Shown: positions 19,209-47,999 of the stretch, one piece after another
How the letters are laid out: each line of letters begins with the position of its first letter
How positions within the stretch are numbered: position 1 is the first letter of the stretch
Made by a program: the position numbers and the translations under genes
NCBI GenBank assembly: GCA_030141605.1
Contig: JAQGDQ010000600.1
Location: 1-64,000 of the forward strand
Direction: 5' to 3'
DNA length: 64,000 nt
Source of the DNA: Tubiluchus corallicola
Taxonomy: Eukaryota > Priapulida > Priapulimorpha > Priapulimorphida > Tubiluchidae
The notes under the pieces: model-generated
Databases searched by the model: none
Told to the model about the DNA's origin: nothing
What the model saw: the letters and a program-made list of their open reading frames with translations, nothing else

Positions 19209-19357
19209 GTTCATGCAAGTGTAATATATACAACGTTTCCCCTGTGAAGGGTTACAGCATAAAAATGATGATTTCACGTCTTGCTAGAGACGCTGAGCTA
19301 CAAAGGCTTAGGTTGCAACTGGCTAAAGTCTTGATATGCCCCTCGCAATGCGTTACT

Positions 19358-28453
<9,096 letters not shown>

Positions 28454-28706
28454 AGAATTTATCTTGAAAGCTCTGCAATAAAGTAAGCAATAATAATTAA
28501 AATGCAGCACAATCATAACGAATCAAATCGATTATCGCTACAATAATGATTGTGGCTAATGATATACTTAGTAACACATGCATTACATGATCTTCATTGG
28601 AAAACACACCTTTTGATTAGAAATTTCTTACTAAATGTTGCTACGGTGATTTTATAGAATCTTCTTACCAGTAGGCCTACTGTTTCGAAGGAATAAAATG
28701 CAATGT

Positions 28707-28905
28707 GATAATAATAACAACAACAACAACAACAACAACGACAGTAGCAGCGGCAACATAAACAATAACAACAACAACAACAGCAGCAGAAACAACAACA
28801 ACATAAACGAACAACAACAACAACATCAACACAACAACAACAACAGAAGCAACAACAACAACACCATAAACAAACAACAACACAACAACAACAATAAAAT
28901 AATAA
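28707..28905. repeat. AAC trinucleotide array (block A)
   Basis: Imperfect (AAC)n in the 5' UTR intron of CAP gene A. Block B carries an expanded form (42765-43212, about 450 bases). Confidence 0.9.
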
Positions 28906-28959
28906 TCCAATTTTTACAGTCCTGCAATACTACACATTATTTAATTTTTTTTGCTTTTT

Positions 28960-29165
28960 TTGAAATGTAATATTATATTAATTATTTTCTAAAATTTATT
29001 TAGCTTTTAATTTACTAACCCTTGTATTTACGTTTTAATCTTGTAATTTTGTGTTTCATTGTGTTTTGTTTCATTTTAGTATTGTATTTGTATTTTACAT
29101 GATCTTATTTACAGGAATAAAAATTTGAATTGAAATTGAACTGAATGAATTGAATTGAATTTAGT
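28960..29165 (+). mobile_element. Probable non-LTR retroelement 3' end (block A)
   Basis: An AT-rich segment with ttgtatttgtattttac ending in a (GAATT)n-like tail. Such short tandem tails are typical of some non-LTR elements. The same segment in block B is 43315-43497, so it predates the duplication. No coding part remains. Confidence 0.45.
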
Positions 29166-29688
29166 TTATTATGAACTTAGGGCAGGATGTAGATATTGGG
29201 GGCCCCAGGAAGTTTGAGCTCGGGGGTCCCATCAAAGTAAAAATTAAATTTCATGGCAATTAATAAATGATCTAAAATGAATAAAAAACCTCATTTCTTT
29301 GAAAAAATGTTTACGTTAGCAAGAGACGAAATCTTCCGATTTTATTTTCCTCAAATTTATTAACTGAATTTTAACTTTGACAGCAAATTTTTAGCTTGTA
29401 ATATAAGCCATAGTGTTTATCTAAACATGATAAGACTGTCTTTCCATTTTGTGCTACTCCCACACAATTTCTTAATTATTTTTAATAATAAAACAAATTT
29501 TATAATCATAATAAAGAAAGTTCTCAGCGCTGGGGCCTAATCAGACTCTGAATGAACCAACAAAGATCGGTATTAAATTATACGACGTAAATTCATAAAT
29601 TTTCATAGAATTTCAAAATTTTGGCATTTTTCTCTTACGAGGCTTAGTATGAAAGATACGTAAAAATAAACGAAATCAATACACTTAC

Positions 29689-29806
29689 CACTAAGCATCC
29701 ATCAGTTTCCAACCAAGTTCATTAACGTTTGAAGAAGTATTCGAAAGTAGAAGCAAATAGTAAGTATTGAAATTCAACCGAGAGTCACACAATAAACATA
29801 TTAGAA
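29689..29806 (-). other. 5' UTR exon of CAP gene A
   Basis: The minus-strand donor TTAGTG|GTAAGT gives the left edge at 29689. The right edge is estimated from the TATA box about 30 bases upstream of a likely start. The next exon begins at 28472 (ATTGCAG acceptor) with the start codon at 28451-28453. The same structure is found in gene B. Confidence 0.6.
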
Positions 29807-29833
29807 TATTCTAATTAAAGCTGTGCATTTCGC

Positions 29834-29840
29834 TTTTATA
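29834..29840 (-). promoter_or_regulatory. TATA box of CAP gene A
   Basis: The minus strand reads TATAAAA, conserved with its flanks (tgtgcattt on one side, cattagcacg on the other) at 44182-44188 upstream of gene B. This predicts a start near 29806. Confidence 0.65.
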
Positions 29841-31549
29841 CATTAGCACGGGCCAATCAACCGTTGCTTTGTTCTTTAATCATAATCTGGGCAGTGAACG
29901 ATGTAATTCAATATTCTTCTTTCTTACTGCTACAATAGTTGTATTTAAATTAAACCGCTTATGTGTACGTGCTTGTGTGATGCAAATGATATGATTTCGG
30001 CTACATTATATTCGGTTCAATTACTTTGAAGATTCAATAAACGCGATGAATGATTGTTAATTTCTTTCATTTCTTCTGGCTGGTTTTTGTACTCGTAATG
30101 TCGTAGTGTTGCTGTTTCTTATTCTCAGGTGTGAAGTGTTAAACATTTAGATGACGTAACTTATAACTTTAGAGCAGGTAAGAAACCTCTTTTAACCATG
30201 CGTAATAGAACTAGCAAATAATATAATAATATTAATAATATAATGATATAATATAATAATAATAATATAATATATAATAATATAATAATATAATAATATA
30301 ATTATTTCAACACAAAACAAAATGTACCATATACACGTGTGTACAAGTCGACCCTATGTACAAGTCGATGTGCATTTTAAAACCAAAAACTGCATCATTT
30401 TACATCTTACCTGTGTACAAGTCGACCATAAAATATTAAGATCTTCTACTACAAAGAAATGGGGTACTGCATATACAAAGCTAGGGTTAGTCTGTTGCCT
30501 GGCGTTACCACTTAGCTAAACCCCTTTCAATCTGGGGGTAGGTCAAAAGACAGTCAGTCAAAGGACCACCAGATAAAGGACCACCGATCAAAAGACCACC
30601 ACCAAGAAAGGACCACAAAAATGGATCAAAATAAAGATTAGCAGACCACTCAAATTTCAATCGAAAAACAATATGAAATACATTTTGCTTTGTGTTAAAA
30701 TAATTATATCATTTGCTAATTCTTTAGTAGAAATTTAAAAGCAAACACACAGCTGTACAAGCTCTGGTGTGATACAGCAGTTTAATGTTTTCATATTAAT
30801 ATTACAACAGAAACTACAAAGGCATTTTCTAGTAGTGGACTGATCACGCATGGACAGTTTTGTGGTGTCAGCTTTCAAACCTGGTTAGCCTTCTTACGCA
30901 GTGATACTTTTGAACTCTTTTCGGGTTGTATGAACTTAATTCGCTTGCAAATTAAAGTTTTAAACACAACATTCAAGATTGTTGGGTATGGAATACTCTT
31001 CACTAATGTAGGACTGGAGACTGGCAAAACGTTTTTTGGTTAAAGTTAGTGCCATGATGTGTTGACTTGACTTTCTAGCTAACTTGCAAGAAAATATTCT
31101 CAAATGTCTTCAAATGCAAAGCTGATAGCTTTACAGGATTAGCTGATAGTTTAATAGAAATTAACAGATGTGGATATGTCGGCCTACATAGTTGCTTGCA
31201 TTGAGTAACATGGAAAGCCTGTAATTAACCGTTTTAGGACTCGTTACAATAGATATGCGAAGTGAAAGTGAATTTGGGTTATCCTATGAGGTAGCAAAAA
31301 TGAAAAACCAATGTGGATTTTTCAAAGTCAGAGATCCTGGGAGCTTAGTTACTGGCTGTGACAGCTTTCTGCTGGCTTTCCCACTTTTTTGTTTACATAA
31401 CTAATTAAGACCCTCTGTCAATGTTGTCCAATCATGCTTTGCGTCTGAGGTCAGCCATATATATTACTCATTATTATACATACGTACTTAATTTTGTCAA
31501 AACAGGGGCGAAATCTTGTGTGTCTGTCTGTATATCTTTTTAGATTTAA

Positions 31550-32250
31550 TATTTTATTTCAAAGTTCACAAAGTTCATATACACATCACAAATTAATACA
31601 AATAATACAATAAATCATGACACACAACAATAACACAAATAACAATTAACGACATAACAAACTACGCCAATGACATCTAATTACAGAAGAAAATTTTGCA
31701 TCACTGTTTAAAATGTTCTTGCATATAAAATTTTCACTCTTATTCAGCCTGACGTATAAACTGTATGCACATTTTCTGTGAATCACATCAAAATAAATAA
31801 TATTAAGTCTAGTAGAAATATATCTTGCGGTCGTATCATATGAAAAGTTAAACAGCTTCCGTGTTTATTCATTATATTCAATCTTGAGTTTGCTAAGATT
31901 GTAAGAATAAAAATGTCTCCAAGTGGACATACAATAAAAGTTGTGCAGTAAGCATTAAACAATTGTCTCTTCACGTTAAATGAACGGTGAGTAAATGTCA
32001 TGAGTAATTTATTTGCTCTACCATAGTAAATTGAACATTGTCGTAATATATTTAAATCATCTCTATTGTCATCTGATAAAATATGACCCAGATATTTTTC
32101 CATTTTACCAGGTACAAAACTTTTACACTGCAAAACAACAGATCCAAAAGTAAACTGCTGCATGTGAGCAGAGCGAAACGTGACAAGTTTAGTCTTATTC
32201 ACATTTAAAAGGATATCATATTTTTTAGCAAATTTATTAAAAATGTCTGT
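31550..32250 (-). mobile_element. Non-LTR retrotransposon fragment (post-RT region)
   Basis: The minus-strand frame contains NKTKLVTF, EKYLGHILSDDNRDDLNI and SFNVKRQLFNAYC, matching the same region of the element at 23057-24113 (EKYLGHIISNDNRDELDI, DVKRYLFNAYC). It is truncated at its 5' end by the (CTGT)n array. The YADD box is not included. Confidence 0.75.
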
Positions 32251-32339
32251 CTGTCTGTCTGTCTGTCTGTACGTCTGTACGTACGTACGTACGTACGTAT
32301 GTCTGTATGTCTGTATGTCTGTATGTCTGTATGTCTGTA

Positions 32340-32402
<63 letters not shown>

Positions 32403-32422
32403 TGGTCTGTCTGTCTGTCTGC
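32246..32422. repeat. CTGT/ACGT/CTGTATGT tetranucleotide array
   Basis: Blocks of (CTGT)n, (ACGT)n, (CTGTATGT)n and again (CTGT)n, abutting the left edge of block B. Confidence 0.95.
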
Positions 32423-33144
32423 ATATATCTGACCATTTGCGTTGAAATGATTTTTTGTGCTTTTGAAAGTTGAGAGTTGCTTCAGTCAAGACATACAGTA
32501 GACTAAGTAAATTTGCAATCCAATATGACTGTTTATTTTACAATATATTGTAAAGTCATTCTTGTTCTTAACTTTACAAATTAAAAAATACCAACAAATT
32601 GTTAACATAATTTTAACAATTCTACATAATCTAAGTAAACAAAATAAATAACTTAACTTGTGAGATGTGTGCTGTACTTTGTATAACAATTAAGATTACT
32701 TACAATAATTATTAGTATACGTTCTTACTGTAGTAACTGCTCTGTTTAACAATAATACGACGTACTTTAGCAATTATTTACTATCATTGGTATTCTTTAT
32801 TGCTAAAATGTTACATACAATGTAAACGCGAAATTAAAATTATATTTACATTAAAATTTGTATGTAACCAGTTTAGAAACAGCAAAAGTGTCATTATTAT
32901 AGGCCTACACAACCAAACTAACATACATGTAAAAACTAAATTATATACAAATATTTAGAAAATTATAAAATTTATGCAAAGTTCACAATGCAAAAACATT
33001 AAGAACTAAATTAAACATATATAAACATGATTGCAAGCAGTTGAAAAATTTCGGAACGTCGAGTATTGCTCTTTGTTTTTTGTAAATATCAGTTACTACA
33101 GTAACCGTTAATTGTAGCATAGGTTTGCAGTCTTGCATATCACA

Positions 33145-33352
33145 CATTACCACATCACTCATTGCCATTACTACGTCACTCAATGCCATTATTACGTCAT
33201 TCCATGCGATTACTACGTCACTCATTGGCATTGCTACGTCATTCATTGCCATTATTACGTCACTCAATGGCATTGCTACGTCACTCAATGCCATTGCTAG
33301 GTCTCTCAATGCCATGATTGCGTCACTCATTGCCATTATTACGTCACTCATA
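33145..33352. repeat. 21-bp minisatellite, about 10 copies (block B)
   Basis: Same TACGTCA-containing unit as 16885-17222, fewer copies, with variants such as cattcca and ggtctctca. Confidence 0.9.
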
Positions 33353-33922
33353 ACTCAGTTTTTATGCTTTTCAAAATTCTAATAACAATTTATGACAAAA
33401 TAATTAATAACATGTTTATTAGCCTTATGCAGAAGTAGGTAAAAATATTTTTGGGGAGTATATGCAATAAACTCACGCGCACACGTCAGACTTTTAAAAA
33501 ACATTTTTACAACTGTCGTCACACGAAATGGTGCAGTAAATGATAATTTGTCATTTGACTGAACATTATAACTTTAACGTACTCGTGTTTTTTCGTTTCT
33601 TATCATGCTGCAAGACTTGGAAAAAATGGGTAAGAATTTTCTTAATTATATGTATATCATCTCTAGGTAATTGATGATACTGATGAGGTACCTCAAGCCA
33701 AAACAAATTGTTAAAATTTTTACCTTCATAAAGTCTTAAATTGGTATGTATACATTATTGTATTCAACAATGATACTTTGATTCACCAAGCGGTGCGCCA
33801 AAAACACTTTGAGAAGCTCAACCGCCGTCTTCGTTTAGGATTCAAACCAAATTTCTTCCCTTTAGTTTTTACGTGGTACCGGTTCCTCCTTGGTATTTTG
33901 CGTCTGAGTGTCCGGTGACGCT

Positions 33923-34255
<333 letters not shown>

Positions 34256-34429
34256 TACAGTACTACAATTACTACAGTACTTGTAGTAATAGCGGTAGCT
34301 GTAGTAATAGTAGTTTCAATAGTTGTAGTAATAGTAACAAAAACAGTAAAATTAATGGTTCTACTAAATTGCTAATTACCAGGTGTCAAAATAAATTACA
34401 CACTTTTCTGGCCTTTGGCCATACTTTTG

Positions 34430-34866
34430 CTTGTGGGTCTACTGTTGGTGGGTCTACTGTTGGAGGGTCTTCTGTTGGAGGGTCTTCTGTTGTTGGGTCT
34501 TCTGTTGTTGGGTCTTCTGTTGTTGGGTCTTCTGTTGTTGGGTCTTCTGTTGTTGGGTCTTCTGTTGTTGGGTCTTCTGTTGTTGGGTCTTCTGTTGTTG
34601 GGTTTTCTGTTGTTGGATCTTCTGTTGTTGGGTCTTCTGTTGTTGGGTCTTCTGTTGTTGGGTCTTCTGTTGTTGGGTCTTCTGTTGTTGGGTCTTCTGT
34701 TGTTGGGTCTTCTGTTGTTGGGTCTTCTGTTAATGGGTCTTCTGTTGTTGGGTCTTCTGTTGTTGGATCTTCTGTTGTTGGGTCTTCTGTTGTTGGATCT
34801 TCTGTTGTTGGGTCTTCTGTTGTTGGATCTTCTGTTGTTGGGTCTTCTGTTGTTGGGTCTTGTGTT
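34430..34866. repeat. 15-bp minisatellite, about 29 copies (block B)
   Basis: The unit is gggtcttctgttgtt with occasional gga and gtt variants. The unit is five codons, so several frames stay open on both strands (for example TTEDP repeats on the minus strand). There is no start context or splice support for a gene, and the block A array has only about 9 units. Confidence 0.9.
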
Positions 34867-35182
34867 GGTGCTGTAAATTGCATAATGATTGCTTAAAGCT
34901 ACTAATCAGGATATATTTTTTCAAACATTGTTCCATGAGTGGCATCCGCACACGATACAGCCAAAATGACCACCTTGGACTGAATGCTGCCGAGGGGGAG
35001 TATCGAGTACGCTTATTTAAAAAGGTCCTAATTCTTAAAAATACAAGCAATCGTATTGTATGTCATGCAGGAGATTTAAGCAAAACAAACTGGTTGAAAT
35101 GAATTAATGGAAAAAGAAATCAAGGGCCAGTTTCTGTTATTTTTATTCTCAAATTTCATAAAATAATTTCAAAAGTTTAACA

Positions 35183-35204
35183 TTTATTAATAGTTCTGTT
35201 TATT
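35183..35204 (-). terminator. Poly(A) signals of CAP gene B
   Basis: Minus-strand AATAAA at 35199-35204 and 35183-35188, about 155-170 bases past the stop codon of gene B and conserved with gene A. Confidence 0.65.
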
Positions 35205-35354
35205 GTTCATGCAAGTGTATATATACACAACGTTTCCACTGTGAAGGGTTACAGCATAAAAATGATGATTTCACGTCTTGCTAGAGACGCTGAGCTACAA
35301 AGGCTTAAGTTGCAACTGGCTAAAGTCTTGATACGCCCCTCGCAATGTGTTACT

Positions 35355-42514
<7,160 letters not shown>

Positions 42515-42764
42515 AGAATTTATCTTGAAAGCTCTGCAATAAAGTAAGCAATAATAATTAAGATGCAGCACAATCATAACGAATCAAATTGATTATCGAT
42601 ACAATAATGATTGTGGCTAATGATATACTTAGTAACACATGTATTACATGATCTTCATTGGAAAACACACCTTTTGATTAGAAATTTCTTACTAAATGTA
42701 GCTATGGTGATTTTATAAAAACTTCTTACCAGTACTGTTTCGAACGAGTAAAATGCAATGTGAT

Positions 42765-43212
<448 letters not shown>

Positions 43213-43314
43213 ATAGTAATGCTGTATCTATGAGTACACAGAAGGAGTAACAATCGAATTTTTACAAAATTACAGTCCATCAATACTACACATTATTTAA
43301 TTTTTTTTGCTTTT

Positions 43315-43497
43315 TTGGTGAAATGAAATATTATATAATAATTTTTTAATATTTATTTAGCTTTTAATTTACTAACCCTGGTATTTGCATTTTAATCTTG
43401 CAATTTTTTATTTCATTGTGTTTTGTTTCATTTTAGTATTGTATTTGTATTTTACATGATCTTATTTACAGGAATAAAAATTTGAATTGAACTTAGT
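43315..43497 (+). mobile_element. Probable non-LTR retroelement 3' end (block B)
   Basis: Counterpart of 28960-29165, ending at aatttgaattgaactt with a shorter tail. Confidence 0.4.
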
Positions 43498-44046
43498 TTA
43501 TTATGAACTTAGGTCAGGATTTAGACATTGGGGGCCCCAGGAAGTTTGAGCTCGGGGGTCCATCAAAGTAAAAATTAAATTACAAGGCAATTAGAAAATG
43601 ATCTAAAATGAATAAATAACCTCATTTCATCGAAAAAATGTTTACGTTAGCAAGAGACGAAATCTTCTGATTTTATTTTCCTCAAATTTATTAACTGAAT
43701 TTTAACTTTGACTGCAAATTTTCAGTTTGTAATATAAGCCATAGTGTTTATCTAAACATGACAAGACTGTCTTTCCATTTTGTGGTACTCCCACGCACTT
43801 TCTTAATTATTTTTAATAATAAAACCAATTTTATAATCATTATAAAGAAAGTTCTTAGCTCGGGGGCCTAATCAGACTCTGAATGAACCAACAAAGATCG
43901 GTATTAAATTATACGACGTAAATTCATAAATTTTCATAGAATTTCAAAATTTTGGCATTTTTCTCTTACGAGCACGTCTTACAAGGCTTAGTATGAAAGA
44001 TACGTAAAAATAAGCGAAAACATATGCTTCGAATGCATACACTTAC

Positions 44047-44155
44047 CACTAAGCATCCATTAGTTTCCAACCAAATTCATTAACGTTTGAAGAAGTATTC
44101 GAAAGTCGACGTAAATGGTAAGTATTGAAATTCAACCGAGAGTTGCACAATAGAC
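44047..44155 (-). other. 5' UTR exon of CAP gene B
   Basis: Donor TTAGTG|GTAAGT at the left edge, as in gene A. The right edge is estimated from the TATA box. It joins the exon ending at 42533, whose start codon is 42512-42514. Confidence 0.55.
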
Positions 44156-44181
44156 ATTCTAATTAAAGCTGTGCATTTCAC

Positions 44182-44188
44182 TTTTATA
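44182..44188 (-). promoter_or_regulatory. TATA box of CAP gene B
   Basis: The minus strand reads TATAAAA with conserved flanks relative to 29834-29840. Confidence 0.65.
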
Positions 44189-44774
44189 CATTAGCACGGG
44201 TCAATCAACCGTTGCTTTGTTCTTTAATCATAATCTGGGCAGTGAAGGACGTAATTCAATATTCATCTTTCTCACTGCTACTTTTATATATTACCTGTTT
44301 ACAAGTCGACCATAAAATATTAAGATCTTCTACAACAAAGAAATGGGATACTGCATATACAAAGCTAGTGTTACTCTGTCGCCTGGCGTTACCACTTAGC
44401 TAAACCCCTTTCAATCTGGGTGTAGGTCAAAAGACAGTCAGTCAAAGGACCACCAGACAAAGGATCACCGATCAAAAGACCACCACAAACAAAGGACCAC
44501 AAAATGGACTATCAAAATAAAGGTTAGCAGACCCACTCAAATATCAGCTGAAAAACAAGTTGAAATACTGTACATACTTATGGTCGAATACTGTCGAATT
44601 TTTGGGAGGCGATTTTAAGGTGAAATTTTTGTGGTCGACTTATACTTACGATATGTGTATTTTCGGATTATGGCCACAATATTCTAGAGTTAAAGGCATT
44701 ACAAACAATTATGCGCGATGAAACGCCAGGCAGCATTATCATGGATTGCATTGAGGCCCCTCAACATGAATACA

Positions 44775-45125
<351 letters not shown>

Positions 45126-45563
45126 TTACATTTTTTAATATTAAGAAAAACGCCGTTTTCATTGCATTGTAATGAAAATGTAATAAAATTTACTGCAGTA
45201 TTTGCGGCTTAACAAAACCTTGGATAACGGAACCAGCCGCATTTCAGAGCCATCTATTGTTGAGAAAACTTGGTTAAAAAAAGCAGCGCATCGTTTAACC
45301 ATAGCACAAGTTTTCACCCAGATGCCCGCAGACATGAGAATAGCTCCCCCATGTTAATCTACATACACTGTACCTTACTGTCGATAAATTTATGCAATTC
45401 TATACTAAACTATACTTATTTGTTATGGTGTTACATGTGGCCGTTGGCATTTGCTTCTGGTTTAGTATCACGCTCACGTCTGCAACCTCACATGCCCTTG
45501 GCCATTACAGCTTGAATCGACAATCATGGAATTACGTGACAATAGATACGCCTACACCCTCTG

Positions 45564-47930
45564 TTAACGTATCTGTAAACAGCAAGCTTGGCAGCTTTCT
45601 TCCTCCGTTTCAAAGTTGTTTCCGTTTCCGCCACAGCCTCCATAAGTGAATGTTTCACATGTTTTTGAGTTTGTGTTGTAGAACCATCTAGTAATATTAG
45701 CCCTGCACCGGCCTGTCTCTGCTGGCAGATCACATTCTGTACAGAACAGAAACTAAATTTTAGAAACTAAAAATCAATCTAATGCTTAAAACAGTGGTTC
45801 CCAAAGTAGGGGTAAATTACCCCCCGGGGGTAATATGGTTTTTTTTGGGGGGTAACGGCACCCTTCTAAAAATTTTTAAAACTTCGCTCGGAATGCATTT
45901 TATGTAGTTTTCTTCTTGAAGAGACTGCCTCCGGCAGGTAACACTGTGTCTTGGGGTCCATCATTCGCACGTTCCCACGATCTCTTTGCGATCCTGGGGA
46001 GAAGTCAAAGTTCACGATTGTTTCTTTGGTTTCTTCTCTATCGACATTTCTGCACAGCGTTTAGAGTTTAGAGAAAGCTAGGCCCCTTTTACTATCTCTT
46101 TATCTTTTTGATACTAAGGAAAAGTAAAATATTTGATTCTCTCTTGTTTCTTTTCCCAGAAAGGTGCTGTGTTGTTTCCCAGAAAAACAGGCTCATCCAT
46201 CCCACTAACTGAGATTTTGTTGTTGGCATTCATTTCTTCTTGTTTTCATTTGTTCGAGTAATAATTACTCGAACGAACCTGCTCACTCAGTAATGAGCAG
46301 GTTCAGTAATTGTAATTCTTGTTTTGGCAACAATACAACAACAACACCTGGAAATTTATTTATGTCACGAGCAAACATAAATAAAATTGCTTGCTTGTGG
46401 CATATACGTGTGTTTACTTTTTGAGTTGGAGAAGTAGTACTAGGTGGGGGGTAACGGACACGACCGGGTTTCCCGATTTGGGTAACGGTCCGAGAAAGTT
46501 TGGGAACCACTGGCTTAAAACAAAGTGTAAACTTACTGATGATAAGAATGTTGTCTCCCGGTAATACATGCGATACTAGCATGCTTAGTATTGTTTTCCT
46601 CTGTGTTTTATGTTCATGTGAAGATAATCTCCGTAAAACTATTTGCAGTTTTTGTAATAATAATGTAGTAACACATACACACTGATCACGAAAAAAAACA
46701 CAAGAATGGAAATGGTTTTTAGTTTCTCTTATCGGTATTATTAACAACGAAATGTACATGTACACCACTAATCCATAGGTGAACCGTATAAGGACATGTG
46801 GCCGGACTTACCGCGTGTCATAATTTTTCAGAAAAATGGCGTAAAATAATAGCCTATGGCCTTTACGTATTTAACTGTGTCTGTTCACTTGTCATTCTTA
46901 ACCTCATATTATTGTCGTCCTTATTCTGTTTTTTCTCTTTCGGGTTTTGACTAGACTGTGATTCTATCCTTCTAGTGATCGTGTCTTTTTATTTTTGTGC
47001 TTTTTTCTGCTCCTTTGTTTCTGTGCTTCATCAATGGTTGTGTACTTTGTCTTCTGCTTTTCTTATGTGTTGTGATGTGCTTCCTCTTGTACTTTTTGTG
47101 CAATTAATTCTGTGCTTCATTGATGCTTGTATTGAGTCTTTGTCTAACCCTGTGTATCAGGGCCATGCTAACAATTTAGTAATATACCGTATTTTCCCGT
47201 GTATAAGAGACCTTTGTGTATAAGAGACCCCTTCGATTTTTAGGCAAAAATTCTGGAAAAAAGTTTTTTGGTAATGAATAACTTTATTCATCATAGAAAT
47301 CATTAAATTCCTCATCACTCTCATCAAAAATATCAACTGGAGTCAGACCTTCAGCAATTCCAGCCAGTTCATCATCAGAGGAGTCACTCTGCTCAAAAAT
47401 GGCATTGTCCTCTGTGCCGTCCATGGCATTGGAGATGCCACACTTCTTGAAAGATTTAATAATGACCTCTGGCTTTACACCATTCCATGCCTTGAGGCAC
47501 TTGTAGAGCACTTATTTCTTTAAAATCATTAGTGTCACAATTTATGCATCTTATTGAAAAGACTTACTCCCATGTATAAGAGACCCCCTATTTTTAAAGT
47601 GAAAATTCTGAGCAAAAAAGGGTCTCTTATACACGGGAAAATACGGTAAGTTTACACATAATCAGAAAGTACGTCATGCAATCAAACAATTTACTAAAGC
47701 TTTCTCACTGCTAAGTACTTGTGATATATTTAGTTAATTTTATACATTTTGTTATTATATTCTGCAAAACTTATATGATTTATATACTGAAAATAAATAA
47801 AAATTTAAAGTATACCCACTTATAGCTCTGTTATGTACGTACCATTTTCAAATTGATCATTGCTTCCATGACTACCAAAGACATCTATTGTCATCAAACA
47901 GAAACACGTCAAAACAATAAAAATATTCAT
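45564..47930 (-). CDS. Secreted single-domain Kunitz-type serine protease inhibitor
   Basis: Two exons, 47843-47930 and 45564-45736, joined in phase 1, encode 86 residues. Exon 1 gives a signal peptide (MNIFIVLTCFCLMTIDVFG) and a short linker, and ends at a GTACGT donor. Exon 2 starts after a ctgtacag acceptor and holds one Kunitz domain: CDLPAETGRC, WFYNTNSKTC, FTYGGCGGNGNNF, then CQACC. Spacings of the first four Cys are those of BPTI (8, 15 and 7 residues between). Between Cys 4 and the next Cys there are 13 rather than 12 residues, and an extra Cys adjoins the last one. The P1 position is Arg, which in this family favours trypsin-like targets. It ends four residues after the domain. The 2.1-kb intron contains a hAT and a pogo-like element. 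A toxin-like channel-blocking role also exists in the family but nothing here shows it. Confidence 0.87.
45792..46512. mobile_element. Non-autonomous hAT transposon, 721 bp
   Basis: Terminal inverted repeats CAGTGGTTCCCAAA and TTTGGGAACCACTG are flanked by a perfect 8-bp duplication gcttaaaa (45784-45791 and 46513-46520). This end type is well known in the hAT superfamily. No transposase frame is seen. It sits in the Kunitz intron 55 bases from the exon 2 acceptor. Confidence 0.92.
47187..47646 (-). mobile_element. pogo/Tigger-like element with a transposase C-terminal remnant
   Basis: Inverted repeats of about 26 bases begin CCGTATTTTCCCGTGTATAA and are flanked by TA at 47185-47186 and 47647-47648. 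The minus frame 47284-47511 encodes IIKSFKKCGISNAMDGTED followed by an acidic tail and a stop, which resembles the end of pogo-group DDE transposases. It is an internally deleted copy in the Kunitz intron. Confidence 0.85.
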
Positions 47931-47999
47931 TTAGTCTGTCGCTGAAATGACCCTCAAAAAAGGAAAATGCTTTGTCTTGTTTACTGAAAAACTCTCGGC

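Larger units (their letters stand above)
30682..32423. other. Spacer between the duplicated blocks
   Basis: Unique AT-rich sequence to about 31545, then a minus-strand retroelement fragment (31550-32250) and a CTGT/ACGT microsatellite. No gene seen. Confidence 0.6.

Noticed and set aside
34369-34896. 175-residue Val/Gly/Ser ORF and opposite TTEDP ORF
   Set aside because: Both are generated by the 15-bp minisatellite and change length freely between the two blocks.
46283-46768. 161-residue minus-strand ORF
   Set aside because: It runs through the hAT element border and its target duplication, so it is a chance frame.
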